64,000 bases of DNA from Luteimonas saliphila (GCF_016774335.1 NZ_JAETWA010000037.1:104527-168526), one strand, 5' to 3'; positions 27,206 through 37,689 are shown, counted from the stretch's first letter. Numbers and translations are program-made. The notes: a model not told the origin generated them from the sequence alone.

Positions 27206-28275
27206 GCGCGGCCCTCCAGCGCCAGCAACTGCGCGCGCTGTTCGAGGATGTCGGGCGGCGGGTCGGCGTAGAGGTAGTCGAACATCGCCTCTGCCGGTTG
27301 GGTCCTGGTGTCGAGGTAGGCGTCGATCTCGACGTCGACCAGGCGCGTGCATTCGGCCAGCCAGTCCTTTTCCTGCGCCTCGTCCCACAGGCCTTCGGCG
27401 CCGAGCCAGGTGCGCAGCCGCGTGACCGGGTCGCGCGTCCAGGCGTCCTTGACCTCGGCCTCGTCGCGGTAGCGGCGCGCATCGTCGGCGGTGGTGTGGT
27501 CGTGCAGGCGATAGGTCATGAACTCGATCACCGTGCCGCCTTCGCCGCCGCGTGCGCGCTCCATGGCCCGGCGCATGCCCTCGAGCACCGCGAACAGGTC
27601 GTTGCCGTCCACCTGCAGGCAATGCAGGCCGCCGGCCAGGCCCTTCTGCGCCAGCGTCTGCGCGCCGGTCTGCGCGCTGCGCGGCACCGAGATCGCCCAG
27701 CCGTTGTTGATGATGCACTGGACGAACGGCAGGGTGTAGGCGCCGGCGGCATTGATCGCGGCGTAGGTGTCGGTCTTGGAGCTGCCGCCGTCGCCGCAGC
27801 AGGTGACGGCGACGCGCTTCTCGCCGCGCAGCTTGAAGGCCAGCGCCGCGCCCGCGGCATGCAGGCACTGGGTGGCGATCGGCACCGCCCAGGGGAAGTC
27901 GTGGCGCGCGACCTGGTAGTCGTTGCCGCGTTCGTCGCCGCCCCAGTACAGCAAGATCTCGCGCAGGCGCACGCCGCGCATGATCTGCGCGCCGTATTCG
28001 CGGTAGCTCGGCGCCAGCACGTCCTCGGGCCGCATCATCGCGCCGATGCCGATCTGGGTGGCTTCGTGGCCGAGGCACGGTGCGTAGGTCCCGAGCTTGC
28101 CGGTGCGCTGGAGCGCGACCGCCTTGCCGTCGAACGCGCGCAGGAACAGCATCTGCCGGAACAGCGCCAGGATCTCGTCCTTCGGCAGCATCGACCCCGG
28201 CAGGTCGGCGACCATCCGCCCGTCCTGGTCGAGGTATTGCAGATACTCGATCTCGAAGCTCGCGGCAACGCGCAT
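27202..28275 (-). CDS. 2-oxoacid dehydrogenase E1 component alpha subunit
   Basis: 357 residues from the ATG at 28275; a frame to 28350 adds residues unlike the family. The thiamine diphosphate motif begins GDGGSSKTDTY and ends in INN about 28 residues later. The phosphorylation-loop region YRLHDHTTADDARRYRD is typical of branched-chain E1alpha. First gene of the operon. Confidence 0.88.
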   Translation of the reverse strand: MRVAASFEIEYLQYLDQDGRMVADLPGSMLPKDEILALFRQMLFLRAFDGKAVALQRTGKLGTYAPCLGHEATQIGIGAMMRPEDVLAPSYREYGAQIMRGVRLREILLYWGGDERGNDYQVARHDFPWAVPIATQCLHAAGAALAFKLRGEKRVAVTCCGDGGSSKTDTYAAINAAGAYTLPFVQCIINNGWAISVPRSAQTGAQTLAQKGLAGGLHCLQVDGNDLFAVLEGMRRAMERARGGEGGTVIEFMTYRLHDHTTADDARRYRDEAEVKDAWTRDPVTRLRTWLGAEGLWDEAQEKDWLAECTRLVDVEIDAYLDTRTQPAEAMFDYLYADPPPDILEQRAQLLALEGRA

Positions 28276-28485
28276 GCACTTCCATCCGGTCGTTGTCGAA
28301 CCCAGGATGATAAGGTTTCCTGCGTAAGGATCCGTTGCGCATTGCGTCATGCGCGAGCCGCGTCCCTGTGCTTGCGTTCGCGTGCCCGAGACTGCGTCTG
28401 CGCGCCCGTCACGGTGGACCGCCTGGCGCGGTCGGGCCTCGTTCCGGCCGCGTCCCGTGGTCGGGGAAGCGGCCGGAAACCGCGC

Positions 28486-31400
28486 TCAGTCGTCGAAGGT
28501 CGCGCGGACCGACACGTTGCGGAACGCGCGCACCCCGATCAGCTTCACGAACCAGGTGCCCGGCGTGGGCGCCGCCACCGCGATCGTCTCGTTGTTGCCC
28601 GGCCGCTGCGAGCGCCCGTCGAAGTCGTCGACAGTCGGGATGCGCTCGTGTGCCGCATACAGGGTGACGTCGCCGCTGCCGCCGAAGCTGAGCACGCGCA
28701 GCGGGCCGGCGCCTTCCGGCACGTCGACGCGGTAGACCAGCTCCTCGCCTGCGGCGCCCGACTGGCCACCGAGCGAAATGCCGTTCGCCAGCACCGGGAT
28801 GCCGGCATACGGATCCTCGACCAGGATCGCGGCGCTGGACTCGTTGTTGCCGGGGTCCGTGTCCTCGGTCTGCGCGGTGACGGCGGCGGCGAGCGTGACC
28901 GGCGTGCCTTCCATCGCCTCGAGCGCGGTGGCGGACAGGGCGAACACCGCCTCGGCACCGGCGGCGAGGCCGTCGGCATTGCAGGCGACCGTGGTGGTCC
29001 CGGCCGCCACCAGCGGCGCTTCGCAGTCCCAGCCATCGGGCGCCGCGACCGCGAGGTCGGCCAGTTCCGCGTCGAGCACGAAGCCCGCGCCGGGATACGC
29101 GGCGTCGTCCGGTCCCGCGTTCGCGACCACCGCCGAGAACTGCAGCGCCTCGCCCAGGGCGACCGTGGCCGCAAGCGCCCCGGTTTCCACCGACAGGTCG
29201 GCGAAGCGCAGCGCCGCCAGCCGCACCAGCAGCACGGTCGGATCGTGGTCGGACAGCCGCGAGGGCGTGTCGTCCTCGTTGCGCGCGGTTTCCGGGAAGT
29301 CGGCGTTGATCCGCGCGTGGCTGATCTCGAGCCCGGCGACCAGCGGCGAGTCGACCAGGGCATCGTTGACCAGGATGTGGTCGAGCGTCTGCGCCTGGTA
29401 GTCGAACACGAACGAGTAGCGCTGCTGCGGTTCGGCGAGCAGGGTGAGGTTGAACAGGTTGGGTTCGACCAGGTCCACGCCGTCGCCGTCGACCGCGGTC
29501 TGCGCGTCGGGCGAGGGCAGGCCGGTGACCGTGCCCATGGCGTCGACCAGGCCGTCGTTGAACTGGAAGGCGTTGAAGTCGCCCATCACCACCAGGTTGC
29601 GCGTGGGGTCGTCGGCCTGCATGCCGTCGACCAGGGTGGCGAGGAACTCCGCCTGCGCCTGGCGCTTGGCGCGCACGCGCTGGCCGAGCGTCAGCCAACC
29701 ATTGCTGCCGTTCTCGTCGCTGTCGACGCCGTTGAGCGAACGCTGGTGCACCACGATCGCGGTGAACGGCCAGCTGCGGCCGTCGGCGAAGTGGACCACG
29801 GCGTCCAGCGACAGCGGCGGACGGTCGTTGAGCAGGCTGGTGCTGCCGTCGGGGTTCTGGAGCACCTCCGCTGCGCCGTGCTGGACCACGCCCAGCACGT
29901 CCACGCGCGGCGTTCCGGCGGCGACCTCGGCGGCCTTGACCAGGAAGCCGACGTCGATGCCGCCGACGTCGTTGCCTTCGAGCAGGTGCGCGGTGTAGCC
30001 CGGATCCGGTCCGCCGGCCGCGACCACGTCGGCGTTGATGCGCGCGGCGAGCGCCTGCAGCACGGCCTGGTTCTCGACCTCGACCACGCCGACCACGTCC
30101 GGCGTGTGCAGGTAGCCGCGGATCGCCAGCGACGCCTTCGCCAGGCGCCGCTCGAAGGCCGCCGCGGTCAGCACCGGTTCGCCGATCGCGGGATCGTTGT
30201 GGTCGTCGAAGAAGCGCTCGAGGTTCCAGGTCGCGAAGGTGGCGTCGTCGGCGGTCGGCAGGCGCGAGGGCACCGGCAGGCCGGTGGCGCTGCAGTCGAT
30301 CGTCAGCGCGCCTTCGGGGTGGATGGTGTAGCGGCGGAAGGTGTAGTCGAGCGGTCCGACCAGGCTGCCGTCGGTGATCAGGCAGCCGGCGGCCACGTTC
30401 GCGGCCGGCGCGCCGATCGTGGTGCTGTTGACAGCGATCAGTTCCGGGTTGAAGTCCCAGCGCGGGATGTCGGTGGCGCTGCTGCCGAGCGGATCCGGGT
30501 TCGGCACCGGGATGCCGGGTTCGCGGAACGGTCGCGCGTTGCCGGTGACCACGACCGCGAAGCGGCCGTTGCTGGTGGCGGTGGCCTGGGTCTCGTTGAC
30601 GTTGCCGCCGGTGGGTGCGACCACGGTCGCGCTCGGCACCACGACGCGCATGGCCTCGAAGCGTTCGAGCTGGTCGAGTCCGTCGTCCGCGTTCGGCAGG
30701 TCGACGGTCAGCGCCACCGGGGCCGGCAGGGTGTGGCCGCCCGACAGCGCGGTCACGCTGGCGTTGACCAGTTCGGTCAGCGGCAGCTGGTGCGGATCGG
30801 CGGCGGGGATGTACTCGTCCACCGTGCCCTGCACCAGCACGCGGTTGCCTACGGCCGCGGCGTCGGGCGGGGTGGTGCTGGTGAACACGAAGAGGCCTTC
30901 GGAGGTGGCCGGGTTGCCGTCGTCCTCGCCGTCGGCCGTCTGCAGGAAGAAGCCGTTGTTCTTGCGGGCGGTGACGATGCCGGTGGTGGCGACCGTCATG
31001 CCATCGAAGGGCGAAACCTGGCCATCGCCCTGGATCGCGGAGATCGCCACGGTTTCGACGTCGTCGTTGAGGATCGTGCCCACCGCCTGCGCATCGGCAA
31101 GCTCCGCGCCGGCGGCGTTCGACAGGTCGACGAAGAAGGTCTCGTCGGCTTCGGTGACGGTGTCGCCGATCACATCGACGCCGATCGTGACCGAGGTGGA
31201 CCCTTCCGCGATGGTCGCGGTGCCGCTGGCGGCGATGTAGTCCTCGCCGGCCGTGGCGGTGCCGTCGGCGGTCGCATAGTCGACGCTCACCCCGCCCGGT
31301 CCCGCCGACTGGTTGAGGCTGATGGTGAAGAAGAACGGCGTGGTGCCGGCGTCGCCCTCGGCGGCGCTGGTGTCGCCGATGCTGGCGTAGACGATGCCGC

Positions 31401-32055
31401 CGCCGGCGCAGGGCGCGGGCAGCGAGGACGCGTTGCGCGGCGCGGGCGCGGCGCTGGCGAAGTCGGCGGCGTTGTCGTCGCTGTCGCTGCAGCCGTTGTC
31501 GGCGCGGAACGCCGCACTGGCATTGTTGAGCGTCGGCGCGGCGCCGCTGCCCTCGAAGAAGTTGGCGCCGCCGAAGCCGACGAGGTCGACGATCAGTGCC
31601 AGCTGCGCGGGCGTGCACGGCGTGCTGCCGCCGTTGCAGCCCAGGCTGGTGGTCGATTCGACCAGGGCGACCTTGCCGGCGCTGCCGGACATGTTGATGG
31701 TGCCGCTGGCGTCGGTCGACGGTAGCGGAGCGCCGTTGGCGCCGCCGGCCAGGCCGACCAGGAAGTACTGGCCCGGTTCGAGCGTCGCCGCGGGCAGCAC
31801 CACGATCTGGCTGCTGCCGGCGCCGAAGTTGCCGGTGCCGGTGGCGCTCGCGTACTGCAGCGACAGGCCCGACAGCGACGCCGGCTCGCTGCCGCGGTTG
31901 AACAGCTCGACGAAATCGTTGGTGTAGGGGGCGCCGCTGTTGCCGCCGCCGCCATAGACCTGGCTGACGACGACCTGCGCCTGCGCGTGGGCGGCGAACA
32001 GCGCGCCGCAGAGAACGAGGGCCGGCAACAGCCGGCGGACGAGCCGAATGCCCAC
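28486..32055 (-). CDS. large secreted nuclease with lamin-tail, Calx-beta and EEP domains
   Basis: 1189 residues from a GTG at 32055 with AGGAG seven bases upstream. Signal peptide (LLPALVLCGALFAAHAQAQ), lamin-tail domain (VVVSQVYGGGGNSGAPYTNDFVELFNRG), Calx-beta (ATADGTATAGEDY...ADETFFVDL) around residues 235-330, OB-like region, then an endonuclease/exonuclease/phosphatase domain with TWNLERFF, VVEVENQ, MGDFNAF and SDHDP (about 620-945). A DUF11-like module and a C-terminal pre-peptidase-type domain follow. Domain order matches extracellular DNases such as ExeM/NucH. Likely used to obtain phosphate or degrade extracellular DNA. Confidence 0.85.
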   Translation of the reverse strand: MGIRLVRRLLPALVLCGALFAAHAQAQVVVSQVYGGGGNSGAPYTNDFVELFNRGSEPASLSGLSLQYASATGTGNFGAGSSQIVVLPAATLEPGQYFLVGLAGGANGAPLPSTDASGTINMSGSAGKVALVESTTSLGCNGGSTPCTPAQLALIVDLVGFGGANFFEGSGAAPTLNNASAAFRADNGCSDSDDNAADFASAAPAPRNASSLPAPCAGGGIVYASIGDTSAAEGDAGTTPFFFTISLNQSAGPGGVSVDYATADGTATAGEDYIAASGTATIAEGSTSVTIGVDVIGDTVTEADETFFVDLSNAAGAELADAQAVGTILNDDVETVAISAIQGDGQVSPFDGMTVATTGIVTARKNNGFFLQTADGEDDGNPATSEGLFVFTSTTPPDAAAVGNRVLVQGTVDEYIPAADPHQLPLTELVNASVTALSGGHTLPAPVALTVDLPNADDGLDQLERFEAMRVVVPSATVVAPTGGNVNETQATATSNGRFAVVVTGNARPFREPGIPVPNPDPLGSSATDIPRWDFNPELIAVNSTTIGAPAANVAAGCLITDGSLVGPLDYTFRRYTIHPEGALTIDCSATGLPVPSRLPTADDATFATWNLERFFDDHNDPAIGEPVLTAAAFERRLAKASLAIRGYLHTPDVVGVVEVENQAVLQALAARINADVVAAGGPDPGYTAHLLEGNDVGGIDVGFLVKAAEVAAGTPRVDVLGVVQHGAAEVLQNPDGSTSLLNDRPPLSLDAVVHFADGRSWPFTAIVVHQRSLNGVDSDENGSNGWLTLGQRVRAKRQAQAEFLATLVDGMQADDPTRNLVVMGDFNAFQFNDGLVDAMGTVTGLPSPDAQTAVDGDGVDLVEPNLFNLTLLAEPQQRYSFVFDYQAQTLDHILVNDALVDSPLVAGLEISHARINADFPETARNEDDTPSRLSDHDPTVLLVRLAALRFADLSVETGALAATVALGEALQFSAVVANAGPDDAAYPGAGFVLDAELADLAVAAPDGWDCEAPLVAAGTTTVACNADGLAAGAEAVFALSATALEAMEGTPVTLAAAVTAQTEDTDPGNNESSAAILVEDPYAGIPVLANGISLGGQSGAAGEELVYRVDVPEGAGPLRVLSFGGSGDVTLYAAHERIPTVDDFDGRSQRPGNNETIAVAAPTPGTWFVKLIGVRAFRNVSVRATFDD

Positions 32056-32178
32056 GAAAGACTCCTAGGTTCGATCCGTTGCCGGATCGGTGGCCGGCCC
32101 CCCTGCCAGGGCCGATTGTGCACCGTCCGGGTGTCGGTTGCATGACGCGGCACGGCGGCCATGCGTTACCCTCGCGCG

Positions 32179-33039
32179 ATGGCCATCGACAAGAACGAAC
32201 GTCCGCTCGAGGAGGGCATCCACACCGACCTCGACGGCAGGATCACCTACGGCGGGTACCTCGGGCTGGAGCAGTTGCTGTCCGCGCAGCGGCCGCTGTC
32301 CGACCCGCCGCACCACGACGAGATGCTGTTCATCGTCCAGCACCAGGTCTCCGAGCTTTGGCTCAAGCTGATCATCCACGAGCTGGGCGCGGCGATCGGC
32401 TTCCTGCGCCGCGACCAGGTCTGGCAGTGCCAGAAGGTGCTGGCGCGGTGCAAGCAGGTGCTGCGCCAGCTGACCGAGCAGTGGTCGGTGCTGGAGACGC
32501 TCACGCCGTCGGAATACATGGAGTTCCGCGACGTGCTGGGACCGTCGTCGGGCTTCCAGTCGCTGCAGTACCGCACCGTCGAGTTCCTGATCGGCAACAA
32601 GAACGCGGCGATGCTCAAGGTGTTCGCGCACGACCCGGCCGGGCAGGCGACGCTGCGCGAGGCGCTGGAGGCGCCGGCCCTGTACGACGAGTTCCTGATG
32701 TACCTCGCGCGCTGGGACCATGCGATCCCCGGGCACCACCTGCAGCGCGACTGGACCCGCCCGCACGTGCGCGACGAGGCGCTGCTGCCGGTGTTCGAGG
32801 CGATCTACGAGGATACCGGCCGCTACTGGCGCGAGTACGCGCTGTGCGAGGATCTGGTGGACCTGGAGACCCAGTTCCAGCTGTGGCGCTTCCGCCACAT
32901 GCGCACGGTGATGCGCATCATCGGCTTCAGGCGCGGCACCGGCGGTTCTTCGGGGGTCGGTTTCCTGAAGCAGGCGCTTGAATTGACCTTCTTCCCCGAG
33001 CTGTTCGACGTGCGCACGCAGATCGGACCCGGGCGCTAG
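32179..33039 (+). CDS. kynA: tryptophan 2,3-dioxygenase
   Basis: 286 residues from the ATG at 32179. Motifs [32 protein letters not shown] (distal His), [13 protein letters not shown] and the heme-ligand region [12 protein letters not shown] are intact. It opens the tryptophan ring in the kynurenine route. TACCCT lies exactly six bases before the ATG, a leaderless arrangement. Confidence 0.93.
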   Translation: MAIDKNERPLEEGIHTDLDGRITYGGYLGLEQLLSAQRPLSDPPHHDEMLFIVQHQVSELWLKLIIHELGAAIGFLRRDQVWQCQKVLARCKQVLRQLTEQWSVLETLTPSEYMEFRDVLGPSSGFQSLQYRTVEFLIGNKNAAMLKVFAHDPAGQATLREALEAPALYDEFLMYLARWDHAIPGHHLQRDWTRPHVRDEALLPVFEAIYEDTGRYWREYALCEDLVDLETQFQLWRFRHMRTVMRIIGFRRGTGGSSGVGFLKQALELTFFPELFDVRTQIGPGR

Positions 33040-33057
33040 CCCGCACGCGCCGCTTCC

Positions 33058-33711
33058 ATGGAGTCCGCGGTCCCCGGGGTCTTCGGATGGCTGGCTTGGC
33101 TGCTGGCGGCGACCGTGCTCACCCGGGCCTGGCCCGCGCTGCGCGCGCACGTTCGCGACGCGGACGCGGACGCGCGCCGGGTGCTGGTCGTCGCCGCGCT
33201 GGCGCTGGCGGCGATGCGCTGGTTCAACACCGCGCCGCTGCAGGGGGTGATGCTGCACTTCCTCGGCGCCAGCATCGCGACGCTGATGTTCGGCGCCGGC
33301 GTGGCGTGCTGGGTCATGGCGCTGGTGAGCCTCGCCGGGGTGCTGCTGGGCGCGTCCTGGCACGGCTGGGCGGCTGATTTCCTCGTCGCTGGCGCGCTGC
33401 CGGTCGCGGTCACCGCGCTGGTGTCGTGGGCGGCGCGCAACGGGGTGCCGCGCAACATCTTCACCTACGTGATGCTCAACGCGTTCGGCGGCGCGGCGCT
33501 GGCGATGGCCGCGTCGATGCTCGCCAAGGCGGCGGTGGCGGCCCGGGTGGGCGACCGCGCGGCCTCGGCCTATCTCGCCGCGACGCCGCTACTGGCGTTC
33601 GCCGAGGCCTTCTTCGCCGGTACGGTGATGGTGCTGGTGGTGGTCTACCGGCCGCACTGGTGCCGCAGCTTCGACGATCGCGACTACCTGTGGCCGCAGC
33701 GACGCCTGTAG
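33058..33711 (+). CDS. ECF-type (CbiM-like) transporter permease
   Basis: 217 residues, about six membrane helices. FNTAPLQGVMLHFLGASIATLMFG and NGVPRNIFTYVMLNAFGGAAL are typical of CbiM-like energy-coupling-factor permeases. No ATPase or cobalamin genes are nearby, so the substrate is not known. Begins 18 bases after kynA and is probably transcribed with it. Confidence 0.7.
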   Translation: MESAVPGVFGWLAWLLAATVLTRAWPALRAHVRDADADARRVLVVAALALAAMRWFNTAPLQGVMLHFLGASIATLMFGAGVACWVMALVSLAGVLLGASWHGWAADFLVAGALPVAVTALVSWAARNGVPRNIFTYVMLNAFGGAALAMAASMLAKAAVAARVGDRAASAYLAATPLLAFAEAFFAGTVMVLVVVYRPHWCRSFDDRDYLWPQRRL

Positions 33712-33794
33712 CGGCCGGGCGCGTGCGGGCGTCGTGTCCCGGGAAATTGCACTAGGATGCGTCCGTTACCAGCCGGACGGGGGACCTACACCGC

Positions 33795-35399
33795 ATGAAC
33801 CAGCCAGGATCGGAGCGCGCCGCGGCGCCGCGCGGCTTCGTCACCCGCTTTCTCGATGCCGTCGAACGCGTGGGCAACCGCCTGCCGGACCCTGCGGTGC
33901 TGTTCCTGCTGCTGATGCTGGCGGTCTGGGTGGTGTCCGCGCTGCTGTCGGGCGTCGAATTCCGCGAGATCGATCCGCGCTCGATCAGTCCCGACAATCC
34001 CGGCGGCGTGCCCCTCCAGGTGGTCAACCTGCTCTCGGGCACCAGCCTGACCGGCTTCATGGCGCAGATGGTGCAGACCTTCGTCAATTTCCCGCCGCTG
34101 GGCGTGGTGCTGGTGGCGATGCTCGGGCTCGGCGTCGCCGAGCACACCGGTTTCATCAGCGCCGGCCTGCGGGCGATCCTGTCGGTGACGCCGAAGATGC
34201 TGCTGACGCCGATGCTGGTCGCGGTGGGTATCCTCAGCCATGTCGCGGTCGACGCCGGCTACGTGCTGGTGATTCCGCTCGGCGCGGTGATCTTCTACGC
34301 CGCCGGGCGGCATCCGCTGGCGGGCATCGCGGCGGCGTTCGCGGGCGTGTCCGGCGGATTCAGCGCGACCATGTTCGTGCCCTCCAGCCTCGATCCCCTG
34401 CTTGCCGGCCTGACCCAGGCGTCGGCGCACCTGATCGACCCGGCCGTCCAAGTCAATCCGCTCAACAACTACGTCTTCACCACCGCCTCGTCGTTCCTGG
34501 TGATCGCGATCGCGTGGTTCCTCACCGACCGGGTGATCGAGCCGCGGTTGCGCGGCACCGCCGTCGATGGCGATCCGGCGGACATGCCCGTGCTCGATCC
34601 GCTCGAGCCACGGGAGCGCCGTGGCCTGACCCTGGCGGGGGTGGCGATGGTCGCAACGCTCGCGCTGTTCGTGGCCACGCTGCTGATCCCGGGCACGCCC
34701 TGGGCCGCGCCCGCCGACCAGGTGCCCGCGGCCACGCATCCGCTGCTGGCGCCGGTGGCGCCGCTGATGCGCTCGATCGTGGCCCTGATCTTCATTTTCT
34801 TCCTGGTGCCCGGCGTGGTCTACGGCTACGTCTCGGGCAGCGTGAAAACCCACCGCGACGTCATCGCCGGGATGAGCAAGGCGATGAGCGGCATGGGCTA
34901 CTACATCGTCATGGCGTTCTTCTGCGCGCAGTTCATCTACGCCTTCGGCCAGAGCAACCTCGGCGCGCTGTTGGCGATCAAGGGCGCCAACGCGTTGCAG
35001 GCGATGGGCCTGCACACCAGCATCACCCTGATCGGGCTGGTGCTGCTGTCGGGCTTCGTCAACCTGCTGATCGGCTCGGCCTCGGCGAAGTGGGCGCTGA
35101 TCGGGGCGATCATGGTGCCGATGATGATGCAACTGGGGATCTCGCCCGACCTCACCCAGGCCGCCTACCGCGTGGGCGATTCGAGCACCAACATCATCAC
35201 CCCGCTGCTGCCGTACTTCCCGCTGATCGTGGTGTTTTGTCGCAAGTACGTGAAGGACAGCGGGGTCGGCACCCTGCTGGCGCTGATGCTGCCGTTCTCG
35301 GTCACCCTGCTGGTGGCCTGGACCGCGTTCCTGCTCGGCTTCTGGGCGCTGGACATCCCGCTGGGCACCGGCGCGCACCACGCCTATCCGGCAGGCTGA
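33795..35399 (+). CDS. AbgT-family transporter
   Basis: 534 residues, 11-13 membrane segments. FLDAVERVGNRLPDPAVLF, GVAEHTGFISAGLRA and SKWALIGAIMVPMMMQLGISPDLTQAAYRVGDSSTNIITPL are AbgT family hallmarks. Members import p-aminobenzoyl-glutamate or export sulfonamides. Confidence 0.88.
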   Translation: MNQPGSERAAAPRGFVTRFLDAVERVGNRLPDPAVLFLLLMLAVWVVSALLSGVEFREIDPRSISPDNPGGVPLQVVNLLSGTSLTGFMAQMVQTFVNFPPLGVVLVAMLGLGVAEHTGFISAGLRAILSVTPKMLLTPMLVAVGILSHVAVDAGYVLVIPLGAVIFYAAGRHPLAGIAAAFAGVSGGFSATMFVPSSLDPLLAGLTQASAHLIDPAVQVNPLNNYVFTTASSFLVIAIAWFLTDRVIEPRLRGTAVDGDPADMPVLDPLEPRERRGLTLAGVAMVATLALFVATLLIPGTPWAAPADQVPAATHPLLAPVAPLMRSIVALIFIFFLVPGVVYGYVSGSVKTHRDVIAGMSKAMSGMGYYIVMAFFCAQFIYAFGQSNLGALLAIKGANALQAMGLHTSITLIGLVLLSGFVNLLIGSASAKWALIGAIMVPMMMQLGISPDLTQAAYRVGDSSTNIITPLLPYFPLIVVFCRKYVKDSGVGTLLALMLPFSVTLLVAWTAFLLGFWALDIPLGTGAHHAYPAG

Positions 35400-35530
35400 A
35401 CGGCCCGTCCCCGGCGGCCGCAGGGGCGGGCCGGGCGCGGCGCCACTTTCCTTCGGCGCCGTCCGCGGCTAAGTTGCAGGGGAAACGACCGCCTCGATGG
35501 CGGTCGTCCCTTGTGGAGGAGCCGTCGCCC

Positions 35531-37105
35531 GTGTCCAGCAATCCGTACGCCGAAGAAGAGCGCAAGACCATCCTCGGGCATCCCCGGGGCCTGTTCGTCC
35601 TGTTCTTCGCCGAGATGTGGGAGCGGTTCTCCTACTACGGCATGCGTGCGCTGCTGATCTTCTACCTCGTCCAGCACTGGATGTTCTCGGACGAACAGGC
35701 CTCGGTGATCTACGGCGCCTACACCGCGCTGGTCTACATCGCGCCGGTGGTCGGCGGCTACCTGGCCGACCGCTACCTCGGCCAGCGCAAGGCGGTGGCG
35801 TTCGGCGCGGTGCTGCTGACCTTCGGCCACTTCCTGATGGCGTTCGAGGGAGACGGCGGCCAGAGCGCGGCGGAGATCAACGTCTTCTGGCTGGCGCTGG
35901 CCTTCATCATCGTCGGCTCCGGCTTCCTCAAGGCCAACATCTCGGTGATGGTCGGGCAGCTGTACCCGCGCACCGACATCCGCCGCGATCCGGCGTACAC
36001 GATCTTCTACATGGGCATCAACCTCGGTGCCGCGCTGGGGTCGCTGATCGCCGGGTACCTCGGCCAGACCTACGGCTGGGCCTGGGGCTTCGGCGCCGCC
36101 GGCGTGGGCATGCTGCTGGGCCTGGTGGTGTTCGTGCTCGGCAAGCCGCTGCTGATGGGGCGCGGCGAGGCGCCGGACGCGGCCCGGCTGGCGAAGCCGG
36201 TGGTCGGGGTGCGGTTCGAATGGCTGCTGTATGCGCTCGGCTTCGCCGCGGTCGGCCTGGTCTGGTTCATGATCCAGCACCAGAAACTGGTCGGCAGCCT
36301 GCTGGGCGTGGCGGGCGCGATCCTGGTGGGCTACGTGCTCTTCATCGCGGTCTTCAAGCTGCCGAAGGAAGACCGCGACCGCATCATCGCGGCCTTGTAC
36401 CTGATCATCGGCTCGATTCTGTTCTGGGCGCTGTTCGAACAGGCGGGCGCCTCGCTGAACCTGTTCACCGACCGCTCCGTCGACCGCCACATCTTCGGCT
36501 GGGAGGTCCCGGCCTCGATGTTCCAGTCGCTCAACGCGATCTACATCGTGCTGCTCGGCCCGGTGTTCGCGTGGCTGTGGCTGACGCTCGGGCGACGCGG
36601 CATGGAGCCGTCCACGCCCACCAAGTTCGCGCTCGCCGTGGTCCAGGTCGGGCTGGGCTTCCTGGTGCTGGTGGCCGGCGCCAAGGCCGGCGGCAGCGTC
36701 ACCCCCGTCATCTTCATCTTCCTGATCTACCTGATCCACACCATGGGCGAGTTGTGCCTGTCGCCGGTCGGGCTGTCGGCGATGAACCGATTGACGCCGG
36801 CGCACATGGCGAGCCTGATCATGGGCGCCTGGTTCTTCGCGTCGGCCACCGGCAACTTCGCCGCAGGCCTGATTTCCGCGGCGACGGGCGGCGAGGGCGC
36901 CGGTCCCGAGCGCGTACTGGAGGTCTACAGCAATGTCGGCTGGCTGGCGGTCGGCGTCGGGGCCGGCATGCTGGTCGTCGCGCCGCTGATCCGCAGGCTC
37001 ATGCACCTCGACACCCTGCGCGACGACGGCGATCTGGCCGGGCAGGGCGAACTCGGCGAGCCGATCGCGGCGGGCGTCGACGTGCGCAAGGAAACGCGCT
37101 CCTGA
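35531..37105 (+). CDS. POT/PTR-family peptide transporter
   Basis: 524 residues from a GTG at 35531. FFAEMWERFSYYGMRALL is the PTR signature, GGYLADRYLGQR is the loop 2-3 motif, and ELCLSPVGLSAMNRL is the late PTR motif. Proton-coupled di/tripeptide importer. Followed by a strong terminator. Confidence 0.9.
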   Translation: MSSNPYAEEERKTILGHPRGLFVLFFAEMWERFSYYGMRALLIFYLVQHWMFSDEQASVIYGAYTALVYIAPVVGGYLADRYLGQRKAVAFGAVLLTFGHFLMAFEGDGGQSAAEINVFWLALAFIIVGSGFLKANISVMVGQLYPRTDIRRDPAYTIFYMGINLGAALGSLIAGYLGQTYGWAWGFGAAGVGMLLGLVVFVLGKPLLMGRGEAPDAARLAKPVVGVRFEWLLYALGFAAVGLVWFMIQHQKLVGSLLGVAGAILVGYVLFIAVFKLPKEDRDRIIAALYLIIGSILFWALFEQAGASLNLFTDRSVDRHIFGWEVPASMFQSLNAIYIVLLGPVFAWLWLTLGRRGMEPSTPTKFALAVVQVGLGFLVLVAGAKAGGSVTPVIFIFLIYLIHTMGELCLSPVGLSAMNRLTPAHMASLIMGAWFFASATGNFAAGLISAATGGEGAGPERVLEVYSNVGWLAVGVGAGMLVVAPLIRRLMHLDTLRDDGDLAGQGELGEPIAAGVDVRKETRS

Positions 37106-37126
37106 TCCCGGTTGGCGCCGGTGCGG

Positions 37127-37154
37127 AAAAAGGCGGCCACCAGGCCGCCTTTTT
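37127..37154. terminator. bidirectional intrinsic terminator
   Basis: AAAAAGGCGGCC and GGCCGCCTTTTT pair perfectly around ACCA, with T-runs on both strands. It separates the converging peptide transporter and MarR genes. Confidence 0.9.
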
Positions 37155-37187
37155 CGTTGCGAAGCGCCGCGGCTGCCGGGTCCGCGC

Positions 37188-37667
37188 TCAGATGTGCCGC
37201 AGCATCCCGTCCATGCCTTCGCCGGCGAGCTTGTCGATCAGCCGCGACAGCAGCTCGCGCTCCTCTTCCGACAGCGGCTCGAGCAGGCGCCGTTCGCAGG
37301 CCAGGGTCATCGGCGCGACTTCGTCGTACACCGAGTAGCCGGCCTCGGACAGGGTCAGCACCGAGCGGCGGCGATCGTCGCCGTGGATGTCGCGCTTGAG
37401 CAGTTCCCGCTCCAGCAGGCGCGCCACCGCGCGGCTGACCGCGACCTTGTCCATGGCGGTGCGCTCGGTCACCTCGCGCGCCGACAGGCCGGGGTAGCGG
37501 CCCAGCACCGCCATCACCCGCCATTCGGTGATCGCCAGGCCGAATCGACGATGGTATTCGCTGGAAATGGCATTGCTGACACGGTTGGACAGGACGCTCA
37601 GCCGATAGGGCACGAAGCGTTCGAGGTCGAGGATCGCATGTTCCTGTGAGACAGCTGGGTCGGACAT
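37188..37667 (-). CDS. MarR-family regulator of tyrosine catabolism (HmgR-like)
   Basis: 159 residues from the ATG at 37667; a GTG at 37679 is also possible. Winged helix residues GLSAREVTERTAMDKVAVSRAVARLLERELL and wing DGDDRRRSVLTLSEAG-like HGDDRRRSVLTLSEAG. Divergent from hppD with a shared 91-base promoter region that contains an inverted repeat. Regulation of hppD-hmgA is inferred from position. Confidence 0.75.
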   Translation of the reverse strand: MSDPAVSQEHAILDLERFVPYRLSVLSNRVSNAISSEYHRRFGLAITEWRVMAVLGRYPGLSAREVTERTAMDKVAVSRAVARLLERELLKRDIHGDDRRRSVLTLSEAGYSVYDEVAPMTLACERRLLEPLSEEERELLSRLIDKLAGEGMDGMLRHI

Positions 37668-37689
37668 GATGCGCTGCACCTTGCTGTTG

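Noticed and set aside
27157..31725. 1522-codon open frame on the + strand
   Set aside because: It runs antisense to the E1alpha and nuclease genes and has the Arg/Val/Gly-rich, repeat-poor composition of high-GC shadow frames.
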